Assembly (NCBI RefSeq): GCF_002374315.1
Contig: NZ_NWUX01000001.1
Span: forward strand, 434,001 to 498,000
Source of the DNA: Vreelandella nigrificans
GTDB lineage: Bacteria > Pseudomonadota > Gammaproteobacteria > Pseudomonadales > Halomonadaceae
Direction: 5' to 3'
Length of the DNA stretch: 64,000 bases
Below the pieces are notes generated by a model. It saw only the letters and a list, made by a program, of their open reading frames with translations. It searched no databases and was not told the DNA's origin. The position numbers were made by a program, and so were the translations under genes. Shown in pieces: positions 27,869-37,407 of the stretch; position 1 is the first letter of the stretch, and the number at the start of each line of letters is the position of its first letter.

Positions 27869-29251
27869 ATGCCAGCAAATGCTGATTACGAGTATGATTT
27901 ATTTATCATTGGCGCCGGATCAGGCGGAGTTCGTGCTGCCCGTATGGCTGCTGCTACAGGGGCCCGGGTAGCAGTTGCAGAAGAACGCTACTTAGGTGGG
28001 ACTTGCGTCAATGTCGGATGTGTTCCCAAAAAGCTCTACTCATACGCTGCCCACTTTCACGATAGTTTTACTGACGCTGCAGGCTTTGGCTGGCAGCTCC
28101 CTGAAGCCGCTGTATTTGACTGGCCAACGCTGCGGGATAATAAAACCCTCGAAATCAAACGACTGAACGGTATCTACCAGAAGATGCTGGAAGGTGCTGG
28201 TGTTACTTTATTCAGTTCCCGAGCCCAGCTGATTGACGCGCATACTATTTCATTAACGCTAGAGGGGAGAGAGGTCCAGGTCACCGCGAAACAGGTACTG
28301 TTGGCGACAGGAGGATGGCCTTGGGTGCCTAGCTTTCCAGGCAGTGAATACGCGCTTAACTCCAACCAGATATTCGATTTAGAAGCCTTTCCAAAGCGCT
28401 TTCTAGTATTAGGTGGTGGCTATATTGCGGTTGAATTTGCCAGTATTTTTAACGGATTAGGTAGTAATACACACCTAATTTACCGCGGTGAGCTATTTTT
28501 AAAAGGCTTCGATCAAGAGGTTCGTGAGTTTACCCGCGACGAGATGGTCAAAAAAGGCGTTAACCTCCACTTTGAAGCTAATATTCAGCGAATTGAGCCT
28601 AGCGGTAGTGCGCTTAATGTATACCTCACCACTGGAGAGGTGCTAGAAGTTGATGTCGTTCTCGCTGCGACTGGGCGCCGGGTAAATGTTGAGGGCTTAG
28701 GATTAGACGCATTGGGAGTAGCATTAGATGAGAACGGGAAAGTTCCTGTGAATAATCGCTATGAAACGACAGTTCCTTCGATATTAGCCTTGGGGGATTT
28801 AACCGCGGGCCCTGAACTTACCCCTATCGCCTTGGCTGAGGCAATGCAGTTGGTGGACATCCACTTCAATAAAATGGAGCTTCAGCCATTAGATTATTCC
28901 ACCGTGCCTACGGCTGTGTTTTGCCACCCTAATATCGGTATGGTTGGGCTTACCGAGGAAGCCGCTCGAAAGACATACTCTAAAATCCGTGTGTACCGTA
29001 CCGACTTCAAACCTATGAAGCATACGCTTTCGGGAAGCTCTGAACGTGTACTAATGAAGTTGATCGTGAATGATGAGAATGATGTCGTCCTAGGCGCTCA
29101 TATGGTGGGTGACGAGGCGGGCGAACTAATTCAGGGGCTTGCGATAGCTGTAAAGGCTGGCCTTACCAAGAGCGATTTCGATCGCACAGTAGGTATTCAT
29201 CCAACGGGTGCTGAAGAGTTTGTCACAATGCGCACGCCTTCCCGCTACTAA
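27869..29251 (+). CDS. gorA: Glutathione-disulfide reductase
   Basis: NADPH-dependent flavoenzyme of 460 residues that keeps glutathione reduced. It has the FAD loop GAGSGGVRAARMA, redox Cys46/Cys51 in GGTCVNVGCVPKK, the NADPH loop GGGYIAVEFA and the C-terminal HPTGAEEF with the catalytic His. GGAG lies ten bases before the ATG. A good terminator follows, so it is probably monocistronic. Confidence 0.95.
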   Translation: MPANADYEYDLFIIGAGSGGVRAARMAAATGARVAVAEERYLGGTCVNVGCVPKKLYSYAAHFHDSFTDAAGFGWQLPEAAVFDWPTLRDNKTLEIKRLNGIYQKMLEGAGVTLFSSRAQLIDAHTISLTLEGREVQVTAKQVLLATGGWPWVPSFPGSEYALNSNQIFDLEAFPKRFLVLGGGYIAVEFASIFNGLGSNTHLIYRGELFLKGFDQEVREFTRDEMVKKGVNLHFEANIQRIEPSGSALNVYLTTGEVLEVDVVLAATGRRVNVEGLGLDALGVALDENGKVPVNNRYETTVPSILALGDLTAGPELTPIALAEAMQLVDIHFNKMELQPLDYSTVPTAVFCHPNIGMVGLTEEAARKTYSKIRVYRTDFKPMKHTLSGSSERVLMKLIVNDENDVVLGAHMVGDEAGELIQGLAIAVKAGLTKSDFDRTVGIHPTGAEEFVTMRTPSRY

Positions 29252-29302
29252 GTAGGTTAATGACATAAGTTGGTTAACTACAAGCTGGTTGTTGTCATAT
29301 TG

Positions 29303-29325
29303 GGTGGGCTTAGGCCCGCCTTTTT
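29303..29325 (+). terminator. Rho-independent terminator after gorA
   Basis: A seven-base stem (GGTGGGC at 29303-29309, GCCCGCC at 29314-29320, one G-T pair), four-base loop, then five T. It lies 51 bases after the gorA stop and separates gorA from the ectoine genes. Confidence 0.85.
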
Positions 29326-29456
29326 ATGTCGTGCACTTGGCAGTAATTGATCTAGGCCTTTACTCATGTCCCTAGCGGGAAAGCCCTTGGCTAGCGGGTT
29401 TTTACAGGTATTATAATATTAAATTATGGAAAACATGGGTAAGGATAATGTGGATT

Positions 29457-29485
29457 TTGAATTGCTCATAATCAGCTGTTATAAT
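29457..29485 (+). promoter_or_regulatory. Sigma70-type promoter of ectABC
   Basis: TTGAAT at 29457-29462, exactly 17 bases, then a perfect TATAAT at 29480-29485, placed 32 bases before the ectA start. The ectABC promoter region of Halomonas elongata is known to be osmotically controlled with sigma70 and sigma38 sites; here only the sigma70-like site is clear. Confidence 0.75.
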
Positions 29486-29517
29486 GAGCGTCAAATTCGC
29501 TACAGCGAAGCATAACC

Positions 29518-30096
29518 ATGAGTACGCCAACCAAACCTTTTACACCCTCTGCTGACCTTGCGCGACCTACCGTCGCTGACGCTGTTGTTGGTCACTCGGA
29601 AACGCCACTGTTTATCCGTAAGCCTAATGCAGATGATGGCTGGGGAATTTTCGAGCTGATAAAAGCTTGCCCACCACTTGATGTGAACTCTGCCTATGCC
29701 TACTTGCTATTAGCGACACAGTTTCGCGACACCTGTGCTGTAGCAACTAATGAAGAGGGCGAAATTGTTGGCTTCGTCTCAGGCTATGTAAAAGACAATG
29801 CGCCCGATACCTATTTTTTATGGCAGGTTGCGGTCGGTGAAAAGGCGCGTGGGACAGGGTTGGCGCGGCGCTTAGTCGAAGCAATCATGTCTCGACCTGA
29901 GCTTATGAATGTACACCATTTAGAAACTACTATTACTCCCGATAATCAAGCCTCATGGGGGTTGTTTCGTCGTCTCGCGGCTCGTTGGCAAGCCCCTCTT
30001 AATAGCCGCGAATATTTCTCTACTGAACAGCTGGGTGGAGAGCACGACCCGGAAAACTTAGTCCGTATTGGCCCGTTTCACACCAATACTATTTAA
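29518..30096 (+). CDS. ectA: L-2,4-diaminobutyrate acetyltransferase EctA
   Basis: Second enzyme of the ectoine pathway; it acetylates diaminobutyrate with acetyl-CoA. The 192-residue GNAT-fold protein has FIRKPNADDGWGIFELIKAC, LWQVAVGEKARGTGLARRL (acetyl-CoA loop) and TTITPDNQASWGLFRRLA. It is first of ectABC and lies behind the promoter at 29457-29485. The ribosome site is weak. No ectD hydroxylase follows in this window. Confidence 0.96.
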   Translation: MSTPTKPFTPSADLARPTVADAVVGHSETPLFIRKPNADDGWGIFELIKACPPLDVNSAYAYLLLATQFRDTCAVATNEEGEIVGFVSGYVKDNAPDTYFLWQVAVGEKARGTGLARRLVEAIMSRPELMNVHHLETTITPDNQASWGLFRRLAARWQAPLNSREYFSTEQLGGEHDPENLVRIGPFHTNTI

Positions 30097-30143
30097 GTTT
30101 CGTTTTCCGTTCTCGTTGACCCAGCTTGCTCTATGCCTGCTAG

Positions 30144-31442
<1,299 letters not shown>

Positions 31443-31459
31443 TTTTAAGGAGCACTCAC

Positions 31460-31849
31460 ATGATTGTTCGCAATATTGAAGAAGCACGCAAAACAGACCG
31501 CCTGGTAACCGCAGAAAACGGAAACTGGGATAGTACACGCCTTGTGTTGGCCAACGATGGCGGTAACTTTTCTTTTCACATTACCCGCATTTTTGAGGGT
31601 ACTGAGACACATATTCACTATAAACATCACTATGAGTCTGTGTACTGCATTGAAGGTGAGGGTGAGGTTGAAACGTTAGCCGATGGTAAAATTTGGCCAA
31701 TTAAGCCAGGCGATATTTACATCCTTGACCAGCATGATGAGCATCTACTGCGTGCTCATAAGACCATGCATTTGGCGTGTGTGTTCACTCCTCCCATTAC
31801 TGGTAACGAAGTGCATCAAGAGGACGGTTCTTACGCACCAGCCGAGTAG
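31460..31849 (+). CDS. ectC: L-ectoine synthase EctC
   Basis: Closes N-acetyl-diaminobutyrate to ectoine; 129 residues, a cupin-fold lyase. It opens [16 protein letters not shown] and contains [22 protein letters not shown] and [19 protein letters not shown] with the metal-binding His and Glu residues. AAGGAG lies seven bases before the ATG; the same frame extends upstream into ectB but has no support as a start. A long terminator follows. Confidence 0.97.
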   Translation: MIVRNIEEARKTDRLVTAENGNWDSTRLVLANDGGNFSFHITRIFEGTETHIHYKHHYESVYCIEGEGEVETLADGKIWPIKPGDIYILDQHDEHLLRAHKTMHLACVFTPPITGNEVHQEDGSYAPAE

Positions 31850-31897
31850 TCGACGTTGTTGTGGCGTTGTAAAACGCTGATGTAGAGTAACTGAATA

Positions 31898-31933
31898 AAA
31901 AAGCAGCCTTGCTGATCAGCAGGGCTGCTTTTT
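31898..31933. terminator. Bidirectional terminator after ectC
   Basis: A 16-base stem with one G-T pair (AAAAAGCAGCC at 31898-31908 against GGCTGCTTTTT at 31923-31933) closes on GATC. It has A and T runs at its ends, so it should stop transcription from both sides. Confidence 0.92.
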
Positions 31934-32188
31934 GCTGGAGGGTTAGGTGGTAGCGGCTGCTCGGCATCTGATTGATGGTCACCAGATTAGTGAGTGTTCC
32001 GCCTACCAGCTTGTAGGCATTTCCCGAACGGCAAGCCAGGGTACCCAATACGGCATGTGAAGAACCTCATTGGGTCAGTGGTGCCGATCTAGGGGAAAGG
32101 TCATGAACATTGGCGCGACAGATTTTTTAAACTGAGCATTGTGGACTGATATCTATTTTCGTACTTCGTACATATATTATTTGGCTAA
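31934..32188. other. Gene-free stretch after ectABC
   Basis: No convincing gene. It contains a seven-base inverted repeat (ACCCAAT at 32043-32049, ATTGGGT at 32069-32075). Beyond about 32105 it becomes very AT-rich. This marks the passage from the conserved core to the accessory region. Confidence 0.5.
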
Positions 32189-32641
32189 TCAGTCTAATGG
32201 AGTAATACTATTGTTGCAGCTTAAGCCCTCTTCTATCAACGACTCCTTATCAGAAACATCAATAGAGTTGGCAACTTCTATATTTTTATGTAACTTATGT
32301 AATAGTTTAATAAAAGTTTTGACTTCGTTTTCTGAAAAACCATTAAGTAGAGCTTCTTCTCTCGCCAAAGCAACGTGAATGATCTCTTCATGAACTGACT
32401 CACCCAATTCTGTCAAGGAAATAATCTGTTGTTGTTTACTGTTCCTCTTGAACTGACAATTAACAATACCTTGAGATCGAAGTGATTTAATGGCACGGCT
32501 TATTGCCGCCTTGTCAAAGCCTATTACATCCCCAATACGAGTTGCCGTAATATTAGGTTCTATGGCCAGCATAGCAATAATACGCCACTCAGTGATTCCT
32601 ATCCCAAAGTGTTTTCTGTAAAGCATAGACGCCCCATTCAC
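32189..32641 (-). CDS. MarR-family regulator, probably 5'-truncated by a frameshift
   Basis: Winged-helix MarR-type repressor of 150 residues: TEWRIIAMLAIEPNITATRIGDVIGFDKAAISRAI is the recognition region, and VNCQFKRNSKQQQIISLTELG the wing. It is far richer in A+T than its surroundings, hinting at foreign origin. The frame opens at GTG 32641, only seven codons after a stop, so the usual first dimerisation helix is short. Upstream on the same strand the neighbouring frame reads LAGKRDSLAI before ending; one extra T near 32653-32656 would join the two frames. It may be a young pseudogene or start at the GTG. Confidence 0.65.
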   Translation of the reverse strand: MNGASMLYRKHFGIGITEWRIIAMLAIEPNITATRIGDVIGFDKAAISRAIKSLRSQGIVNCQFKRNSKQQQIISLTELGESVHEEIIHVALAREEALLNGFSENEVKTFIKLLHKLHKNIEVANSIDVSDKESLIEEGLSCNNSITPLD

Positions 32642-32826
32642 ATACCTGATGAAATAGCGAGGCTATCTCTTTTCCCAGCCAAAGTAATCCCTCTGACCGA
32701 AGGGATGAAAAAGCCCTGAAACATTCCTGTGTCCTGTGCAGGTATTAAGTGCAAATTATAGTGTTGTCCTTCGTCTTCGATTTATCGAATATCTTCGTAA
32801 GAATTTATTTGGGTACGGAGGAAGGT

Positions 32827-33021
32827 ATGACACACGAAATCCATATCACCAAAACAGGAAGCCCGGATGTCCTGTCGCTTCGTGAGGTCTATGCCGCTGC
32901 CGAGGCCGGGATCCTCGCTGCTGATATTTGGAAAACGTATCCGCTGACGCAGGTGGCTGACGCGCACCAGACGTTAGAGAGCCGAACAGCCATGGGGCCG
33001 AACGTGCTAAGGCCTGAATAA
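32827..33021 (+). pseudogene. Quinone oxidoreductase remnant with large internal deletion
   Basis: The 64-codon frame joins a quinone-oxidoreductase N-terminus (THEIHITKTGSPDVLSLREV) directly to the same family's C-terminus (AAAEAGILAADIWKTYPLTQVADAHQTLESR). About 250 residues that normally lie between them, including the whole NADPH-binding domain, are absent. The frame is kept. GGAGGAAGG lies just before the ATG. The stop shares a base with the start of the next gene, so the stub may now act as a translational lead-in. It is unlikely to be an enzyme. Confidence 0.75.
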
Positions 33022-33956
33022 TGGAAGCCATTATCGTTATAGTGCTCGAAGCAGGGCGGAGCGCTGTCGATGTTGCCCTCTATACACTGCTGCCTATCAT
33101 GGTAGTAACGATGGTTCTGCTTCGTTTTTTTGAAGCCAGCGGTGGGCTAGAGAAGTTTATGACCGCGGTGGCGCCCATTGCCCGTCCCTTTGGCCTGAAC
33201 GGATTAGGGGTGTTGGCGATGCTGCAGATAAGTTTCGTAAGCTTCGTCGCGCCGCTCCCAACGCTGGTACTGATGGAAAAAAGAGGCGCTTCCAACAGGC
33301 ACCTTGCGGCGGCACTTGCCGCCATACTTGCCATGGCACCGGCCAATGCCGTTTTTCCACTCGCCGTGATGGGGCTGAATGCCGGTGAAGCGCTATTGAT
33401 TTCCCTACTCGGCGGATTGACGGCAGCAGCCACGACTTACTGGCTCTGGGGAAGAAAGCTATCCAGGGAACCCCATAATGCTGAGCATTTGGAACAGAAA
33501 GTTGCAGAAAAATTTTCAGTCCTCAAAATAATTAACACCAGTGGCGCTGAGGCCATTCAGATTGTCATTAATATCATCCCCATGCTGTTACTGTCTCTCG
33601 TTGTAGTGACAGCGTTGAGACATACGGGAGCCATCGGTAGCCTACAGGCATTAATGGCCCCCGTTATGAACATAATAGGTGCGGAGCCTGAACTCCTATT
33701 ACCGTTCTTAACTAAATATTTGGCGGGCAGTACCGCGTTAGTGGGTGTCATGCATGATCTAAACGCTCAGGGTCAGCTCAATTTATCCTTGGTGAGCTTG
33801 ACCAGTGCGGGGTTTTTGCTGCACCCACTAGATTTACCGGGAGTCGCCATCCTGCTATCCGCTGGTGCGCGTTTAGGCAAAACTGCTCTCCCTGCCATTT
33901 TAGGAGGCGTTATCGGTATTACGCTGCGCACCTTTCTTGGCACCATGATGAGTTAG
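33021..33956 (+). CDS. Nucleoside-recognition (Gate) domain membrane protein
   Basis: Inner-membrane protein of 311 residues with about eight hydrophobic segments and two Gate-type repeats (around residues 20-150 and 180-305), similar to SpmA/SpmB and YjiH relatives. Substrate unknown; such proteins are thought to move nucleosides or other small solutes. Its ATG overlaps the stop of the preceding remnant by one base (TAATG). It converges on a LysR gene. Confidence 0.7.
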   Translation: MEAIIVIVLEAGRSAVDVALYTLLPIMVVTMVLLRFFEASGGLEKFMTAVAPIARPFGLNGLGVLAMLQISFVSFVAPLPTLVLMEKRGASNRHLAAALAAILAMAPANAVFPLAVMGLNAGEALLISLLGGLTAAATTYWLWGRKLSREPHNAEHLEQKVAEKFSVLKIINTSGAEAIQIVINIIPMLLLSLVVVTALRHTGAIGSLQALMAPVMNIIGAEPELLLPFLTKYLAGSTALVGVMHDLNAQGQLNLSLVSLTSAGFLLHPLDLPGVAILLSAGARLGKTALPAILGGVIGITLRTFLGTMMS

Positions 33957-33979
33957 AATGACAGCCTCACCTGTTGACG

Positions 33980-34894
33980 TTACCGGGAGAGCCAAGGCGG
34001 CCCGTTTTCGAAGCAACCGACGATCCATTCAATAAATGCTTCTGTTCGAGCGGGCGCGAAATCGGCCGAGGGGCGTACCAAGTATATTCCTCCGCTGGCG
34101 TCAAAAGACCAGTTGGGCAACACCGGCACCAGAGTACCTTGGGCAAAGTCCTTTGCCATTAGCCAATCGCCTGCGCCTAAAATGCCAATGCCCTGGCGTG
34201 CGGCCTCCAGTAGCGCGAGACTGTCGTTAGAAAGGAGAGAACTCTTCGTTATCACTGACTCTACACGATCTCCATTTGAGAGCTGCCATTCTGGAAACGT
34301 TGCCAAAGCGGGAAACGCCAAACAGTTGTGATGGATGAGGTCTTCGGGTTCGCTTGGCAACCCATGTTTAGCCACATACTCCGGCGACGCGCCAAGCACC
34401 CGTCTTTGATGCCAAAGCTTGCGGGCCTTCAATCGACTATCCTGAAGTACACCAATTCTAATGGCCGCGTCGAACCCTTCTCCGACCAGATCCACGTACT
34501 GCTCGTTGTAAAAGACGTCAACGTTCAGTGCAGGGTACATCTTCAGAAATTCGGGCAGCATTGGTGCAAGCCATAAGCGCCCCATCGTGGCTGGAAAGGC
34601 CAATCGCAACTTGCCCCTAAGATGTTCTGCGCCGTCGCTCGCCTCTAATTCTGCATTATGAAGCGAGTCGAGGGCTGATTCCGTTTTGTCTGCCAGCCGT
34701 CGCCCTGCATCGGTCAGCCGGATTTGGCGCGTTGTTCTTTCGACCAGCCGCACCCCAAGACGAGCTTCAAGTGAAGCAATACGTTTGGAGATGATAGTGG
34801 GATGACGATGTAAACGACGCCCCGCTTGAACGAACGACCCCTCGTGAGCGACGGCAAGCAGGGCGGTAAGCTCATCAATCTGTCGACTGTCCAC
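33980..34894 (-). CDS. LysR-family transcriptional regulator
   Basis: LysR regulator of 304 residues with an N-terminal helix-turn-helix (LTALLAVAHEGSFVQAGRRLHRHPTIISKRIASLEARLGVRL) and a standard effector domain (AFPATMGRLWLAPMLPEFLKMYPAL). It is the last gene of a minus-strand group after the reductase and alcohol-dehydrogenase-type genes (36-base gap), so it may be cotranscribed with them rather than diverge from a target. Confidence 0.88.
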   Translation of the reverse strand: MDSRQIDELTALLAVAHEGSFVQAGRRLHRHPTIISKRIASLEARLGVRLVERTTRQIRLTDAGRRLADKTESALDSLHNAELEASDGAEHLRGKLRLAFPATMGRLWLAPMLPEFLKMYPALNVDVFYNEQYVDLVGEGFDAAIRIGVLQDSRLKARKLWHQRRVLGASPEYVAKHGLPSEPEDLIHHNCLAFPALATFPEWQLSNGDRVESVITKSSLLSNDSLALLEAARQGIGILGAGDWLMAKDFAQGTLVPVLPNWSFDASGGIYLVRPSADFAPARTEAFIEWIVGCFENGPPWLSR

Positions 34895-34929
34895 TATGTA
34901 AACTCTTTGTAGGGCTAATCAGTGATGGG

Positions 34930-35943
34930 TTAGTGGGCCACGTCAATCACAACCTTGCCGACATGATTCCCGCTGGCAAGGCGCTGGTAGGCTTCACGGT
35001 ATTCTGCGAACGGGTAAACCTGATCAATGACCGGCTTCACTTCGTGCTGGGCCATTGCTGCGAGCAGCGCTTCAAAATTAAGCCGAGGGCCAATGGCCGT
35101 ACCGGCAACTCGAAGAGAGCGTGACAGTATGTCGATAGGTGGCAGGCCACCACCGATCCCGCTTGTGAATCCGACTATCGCGATTTCCCCACCAATTCGA
35201 CACGATGCCGCAGACTTGACGATGGTTTTCTCACCCGCGATATCGACGACTTTGTCGACACCCTTACCATCGGTCAGTTCGAGAATCTCGCGATCCCAAT
35301 CCGGGAAGGTGCTGTAGTTGACAACCGACTCGGCACCCAATGACTTCAGCATCTCGGCCTTCTCATCGCTAGACGTAATTGCCAGGACGCGCGCACCAAA
35401 CATCCGTGCCACCTGGAGCGAGAAAAGCGCGACACCGCCAGTACCTTGTACCAGAACGGTTTGACCTGGCTGAAGAGGGGATGACAGATTGAGGCCTGTC
35501 CAAGCCGTAACGGCTGCGCATGGCAACGATGCCGCCTCAATGTACGACAGGTATTCAGGCAAATGCACAACGGCGTTTTCATGCATGAGAATATATTCGG
35601 ACAACCACCCATCTGCCGATATTCCCAAGCTGTTCAAATGATACTCCGCCTGCATGGGGCCACCGACCCAGTGTGGGTTGCAGCTTGCGGATACCCGATC
35701 ACCGACGTTCGCTCTGGTGACACCATCGCCAACCGCGACGACTTCACCCGCTCCATCTGATAGAGGGATACCGTTTTTCTTGGTTGGCCCGCCATATTGA
35801 CCATTCAATATAACCTGATCACGAAAGTTCAGCGAGGCAGCATGAACGCGAACAAGTACCTCATGGTCTGTTGGGGTCGGCGTTGGTTCGTCATGCAGTT
35901 CCAGGTCTGGCTTTTCTGCAGACGTCCATCTGACAGCTTTCAT
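34930..35943 (-). CDS. Zinc-type alcohol dehydrogenase / quinone oxidoreductase family protein
   Basis: Medium-chain NAD(P)H-dependent oxidoreductase of 337 residues. It has the GroES-like N-terminal domain (HEVLVRVHAASLNFRDQVILNGQYG), the nucleotide loop VLVQGTGGVALFSLQVARMFGA and the C-terminal GNHVGKVVIDV. The usual catalytic-zinc Cys is replaced by Asn-Phe-Arg-Asp, which favours a zinc-free quinone or enone reductase. GGAGAAG precedes the ATG. It lies 52 bases after the NADP-reductase gene and is probably in the HxlR-controlled operon. Confidence 0.82.
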   Translation of the reverse strand: MKAVRWTSAEKPDLELHDEPTPTPTDHEVLVRVHAASLNFRDQVILNGQYGGPTKKNGIPLSDGAGEVVAVGDGVTRANVGDRVSASCNPHWVGGPMQAEYHLNSLGISADGWLSEYILMHENAVVHLPEYLSYIEAASLPCAAVTAWTGLNLSSPLQPGQTVLVQGTGGVALFSLQVARMFGARVLAITSSDEKAEMLKSLGAESVVNYSTFPDWDREILELTDGKGVDKVVDIAGEKTIVKSAASCRIGGEIAIVGFTSGIGGGLPPIDILSRSLRVAGTAIGPRLNFEALLAAMAQHEVKPVIDQVYPFAEYREAYQRLASGNHVGKVVIDVAH

Positions 35944-35995
35944 CTCTCTTCTCCTTGCGTGGAATAATGGGATATATCACTACCGGTCTGCCCAC

Positions 35996-36742
35996 TTAGG
36001 CAGGCCAATTCAAAGACCGGTTAAGAGCGACCACATCGGCATGGGTCGGGTTCGACCCGAGTACAGTAAATTGCTCAGGCAACTGAGCGCGCTTGCGAGG
36101 TGCTTCGCCTTCTACTGCGGCAGCCAGCGCTTTGCGCATTGTCTCGGCGTCCCAATCGCAGCAGTAGGAGGGTGTTGATGGCTGCTGCCGCCATGATTCA
36201 TCCAGGGTTCCGCCATCGACCGGGTCAAAGCCGACCTCATCGACGAGCCCCATGACCTTTTGTTTCTGGTTAACGTCATCACCGGCTACTGCCACCGCAA
36301 GCCGGTCTTCTGCTCCTCGGGGGCGGCCCAGCTCGACCAAGGAGTAAGCCAGAATGTTATTGAAAGCCTTGATCACAGGGCGGCCAAGCTGCTCCGCAAC
36401 CCATACGCTCTCCACCTGTCCCGAATCAATATCGGGAATACACGGATCGCCTAGCTCTGGGTAGTAGTTGCTTGTACTAACGATAGGCGTCGCTTGAGGC
36501 GTGTTTTCAAAGAGCATTTTAGGCAACGTTGCAATGGCTGACAGCGGGATCGCCAGGATAACCAGTTCCACTCTGTCGACCGCGCCGTGAGTGTCGGCCG
36601 CCTCAGCGCCGATTTCGTCCGCGAACGGCCGAACGTCGTCCGGCCCCTTGGAGTTTGCGACTCGAACCTGATGTCCCGCAGTGGCTAACTTGCGGGCAAG
36701 TGAGCCGCCGATGTTACCAGTACCGATTACACCGATTTTCAT
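35996..36742 (-). CDS. NADP/F420-type oxidoreductase (Rossmann fold)
   Basis: Protein of 248 residues with the N-terminal dinucleotide fold MKIGVIGTGNIGGSLARKLATAGHQVRVANSKGP, as in NADPH-dependent F420 reductase-like proteins. Proteobacteria generally lack F420, so the partner is more likely another small redox substrate. The start at 36742 gives the MKIGVIG opening; 18 upstream in-frame codons are unlikely to be used. It diverges from hxlR and is the first gene of the minus-strand group. Confidence 0.8.
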   Translation of the reverse strand: MKIGVIGTGNIGGSLARKLATAGHQVRVANSKGPDDVRPFADEIGAEAADTHGAVDRVELVILAIPLSAIATLPKMLFENTPQATPIVSTSNYYPELGDPCIPDIDSGQVESVWVAEQLGRPVIKAFNNILAYSLVELGRPRGAEDRLAVAVAGDDVNQKQKVMGLVDEVGFDPVDGGTLDESWRQQPSTPSYCCDWDAETMRKALAAAVEGEAPRKRAQLPEQFTVLGSNPTHADVVALNRSLNWPA

Positions 36743-36806
36743 TGCTATACCTAGCCTTCTAAGTTGCTTTACAGCAAAATAGAGACAAGCGAACATAAGC
36801 GCAAGA

Positions 36807-36839
36807 ACCTACTAAAAAGTGCAATACCCACCAAAAGGT
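36807..36839. promoter_or_regulatory. Tandem operator-like repeats upstream of hxlR
   Basis: Two 14-base direct repeats, ACCTACTAAAAAGT (36807-36820) and ACCCACCAAAAGGT (36826-36839), lie 19 bases apart. Each has internal symmetry around the AAAA block. They fill the gap between hxlR and the divergent reductase, just before the hxlR start codon, the place expected for autorepression. Confidence 0.6.
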
Positions 36840-36843
36840 AAGT

Positions 36844-37221
36844 ATGACTGATCGAGATTGGCGTTGCGAAGACCCTGAGCAGCAGCTCGTTTGGGCTTCC
36901 GCAACCAGCGAAGCCTTACGAGTGCTTGAAGGAAAATGGAAAATTGTCATTATCATTCAGCTGTTTGCGGCAAAAAAACCGTTACGTTTTTCCGAGCTGG
37001 AACGTCGCGTCGACGGTGTCAACCAGAAGATGCTCATCCAACAGCTTCGACAGCTGGAGAAAGACGGCATTGTGACAAGGACGATTTATCCGCAAGTGCC
37101 GCCAAAGGTGGAATATACGTTAACCGAGATGGGCATCGCGCTCGGACCCTCTCTAGAGGCACTGATTGACTGGGCCTTTATGCGTCGCGAATCCCTTGGC
37201 GATCAGGCTGAAAATGCATGA
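36844..37221 (+). CDS. HxlR-family regulator, probably redox- or electrophile-sensing
   Basis: Winged-helix regulator of 125 residues. The HxlR core is clear (ALRVLEGKWKIVIII, then RFSELERRVDGVNQKMLIQQLRQLEKDGIV and PPKVEYTLTEMG). A single Cys at residue 8 (DWRCEDP) lies where YodB/HypR-type members carry their thiol sensor. AAGGTAAG lies directly before the ATG. It diverges from two oxidoreductase genes that are its likely targets. Confidence 0.88.
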   Translation: MTDRDWRCEDPEQQLVWASATSEALRVLEGKWKIVIIIQLFAAKKPLRFSELERRVDGVNQKMLIQQLRQLEKDGIVTRTIYPQVPPKVEYTLTEMGIALGPSLEALIDWAFMRRESLGDQAENA

Positions 37222-37320
37222 TAAGAGCCCCTCATAATAGGAAATCTACCTATAAAGGTTAGACAAAGCCGTGTTTTTGTTTTTTAACCTTGTCGGCTAG
37301 CAGGTACGATTAATAAAGAG

Positions 37321-37349
37321 AAAGCGTTGCTCTTTGTGGCAACGCTTTT
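37321..37349. terminator. Terminator between hxlR and fabF
   Basis: A ten-base perfect stem (AAAGCGTTGC at 37321-37330, GCAACGCTTT at 37339-37348) with an eight-base loop and a short T run. It lies between the convergent hxlR and fabF genes and could serve both. Confidence 0.8.
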
Positions 37350-37407
37350 GTAATGATTTTATCGATTTACAGTTCACATTTGCTGCTATGTAAGACAGCT
37401 TCTTGCA

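Noticed and set aside
29401..29440. A second AT-rich promoter candidate upstream of ectA
   Set aside because: TATAAT-like strings occur near 29411-29417, but no well-spaced -35 partner was found, so only the 29457-29485 promoter is reported.
31797..32048. 83-codon minus-strand frame over the ectC end and terminator
   Set aside because: It runs through the strong bidirectional terminator and overlaps ectC; there is no domain.
32749..32826. Upstream extension of the quinone oxidoreductase remnant
   Set aside because: The residues before the ATG at 32827 do not resemble the family, and the ribosome site GGAGGAAGG supports the later start.
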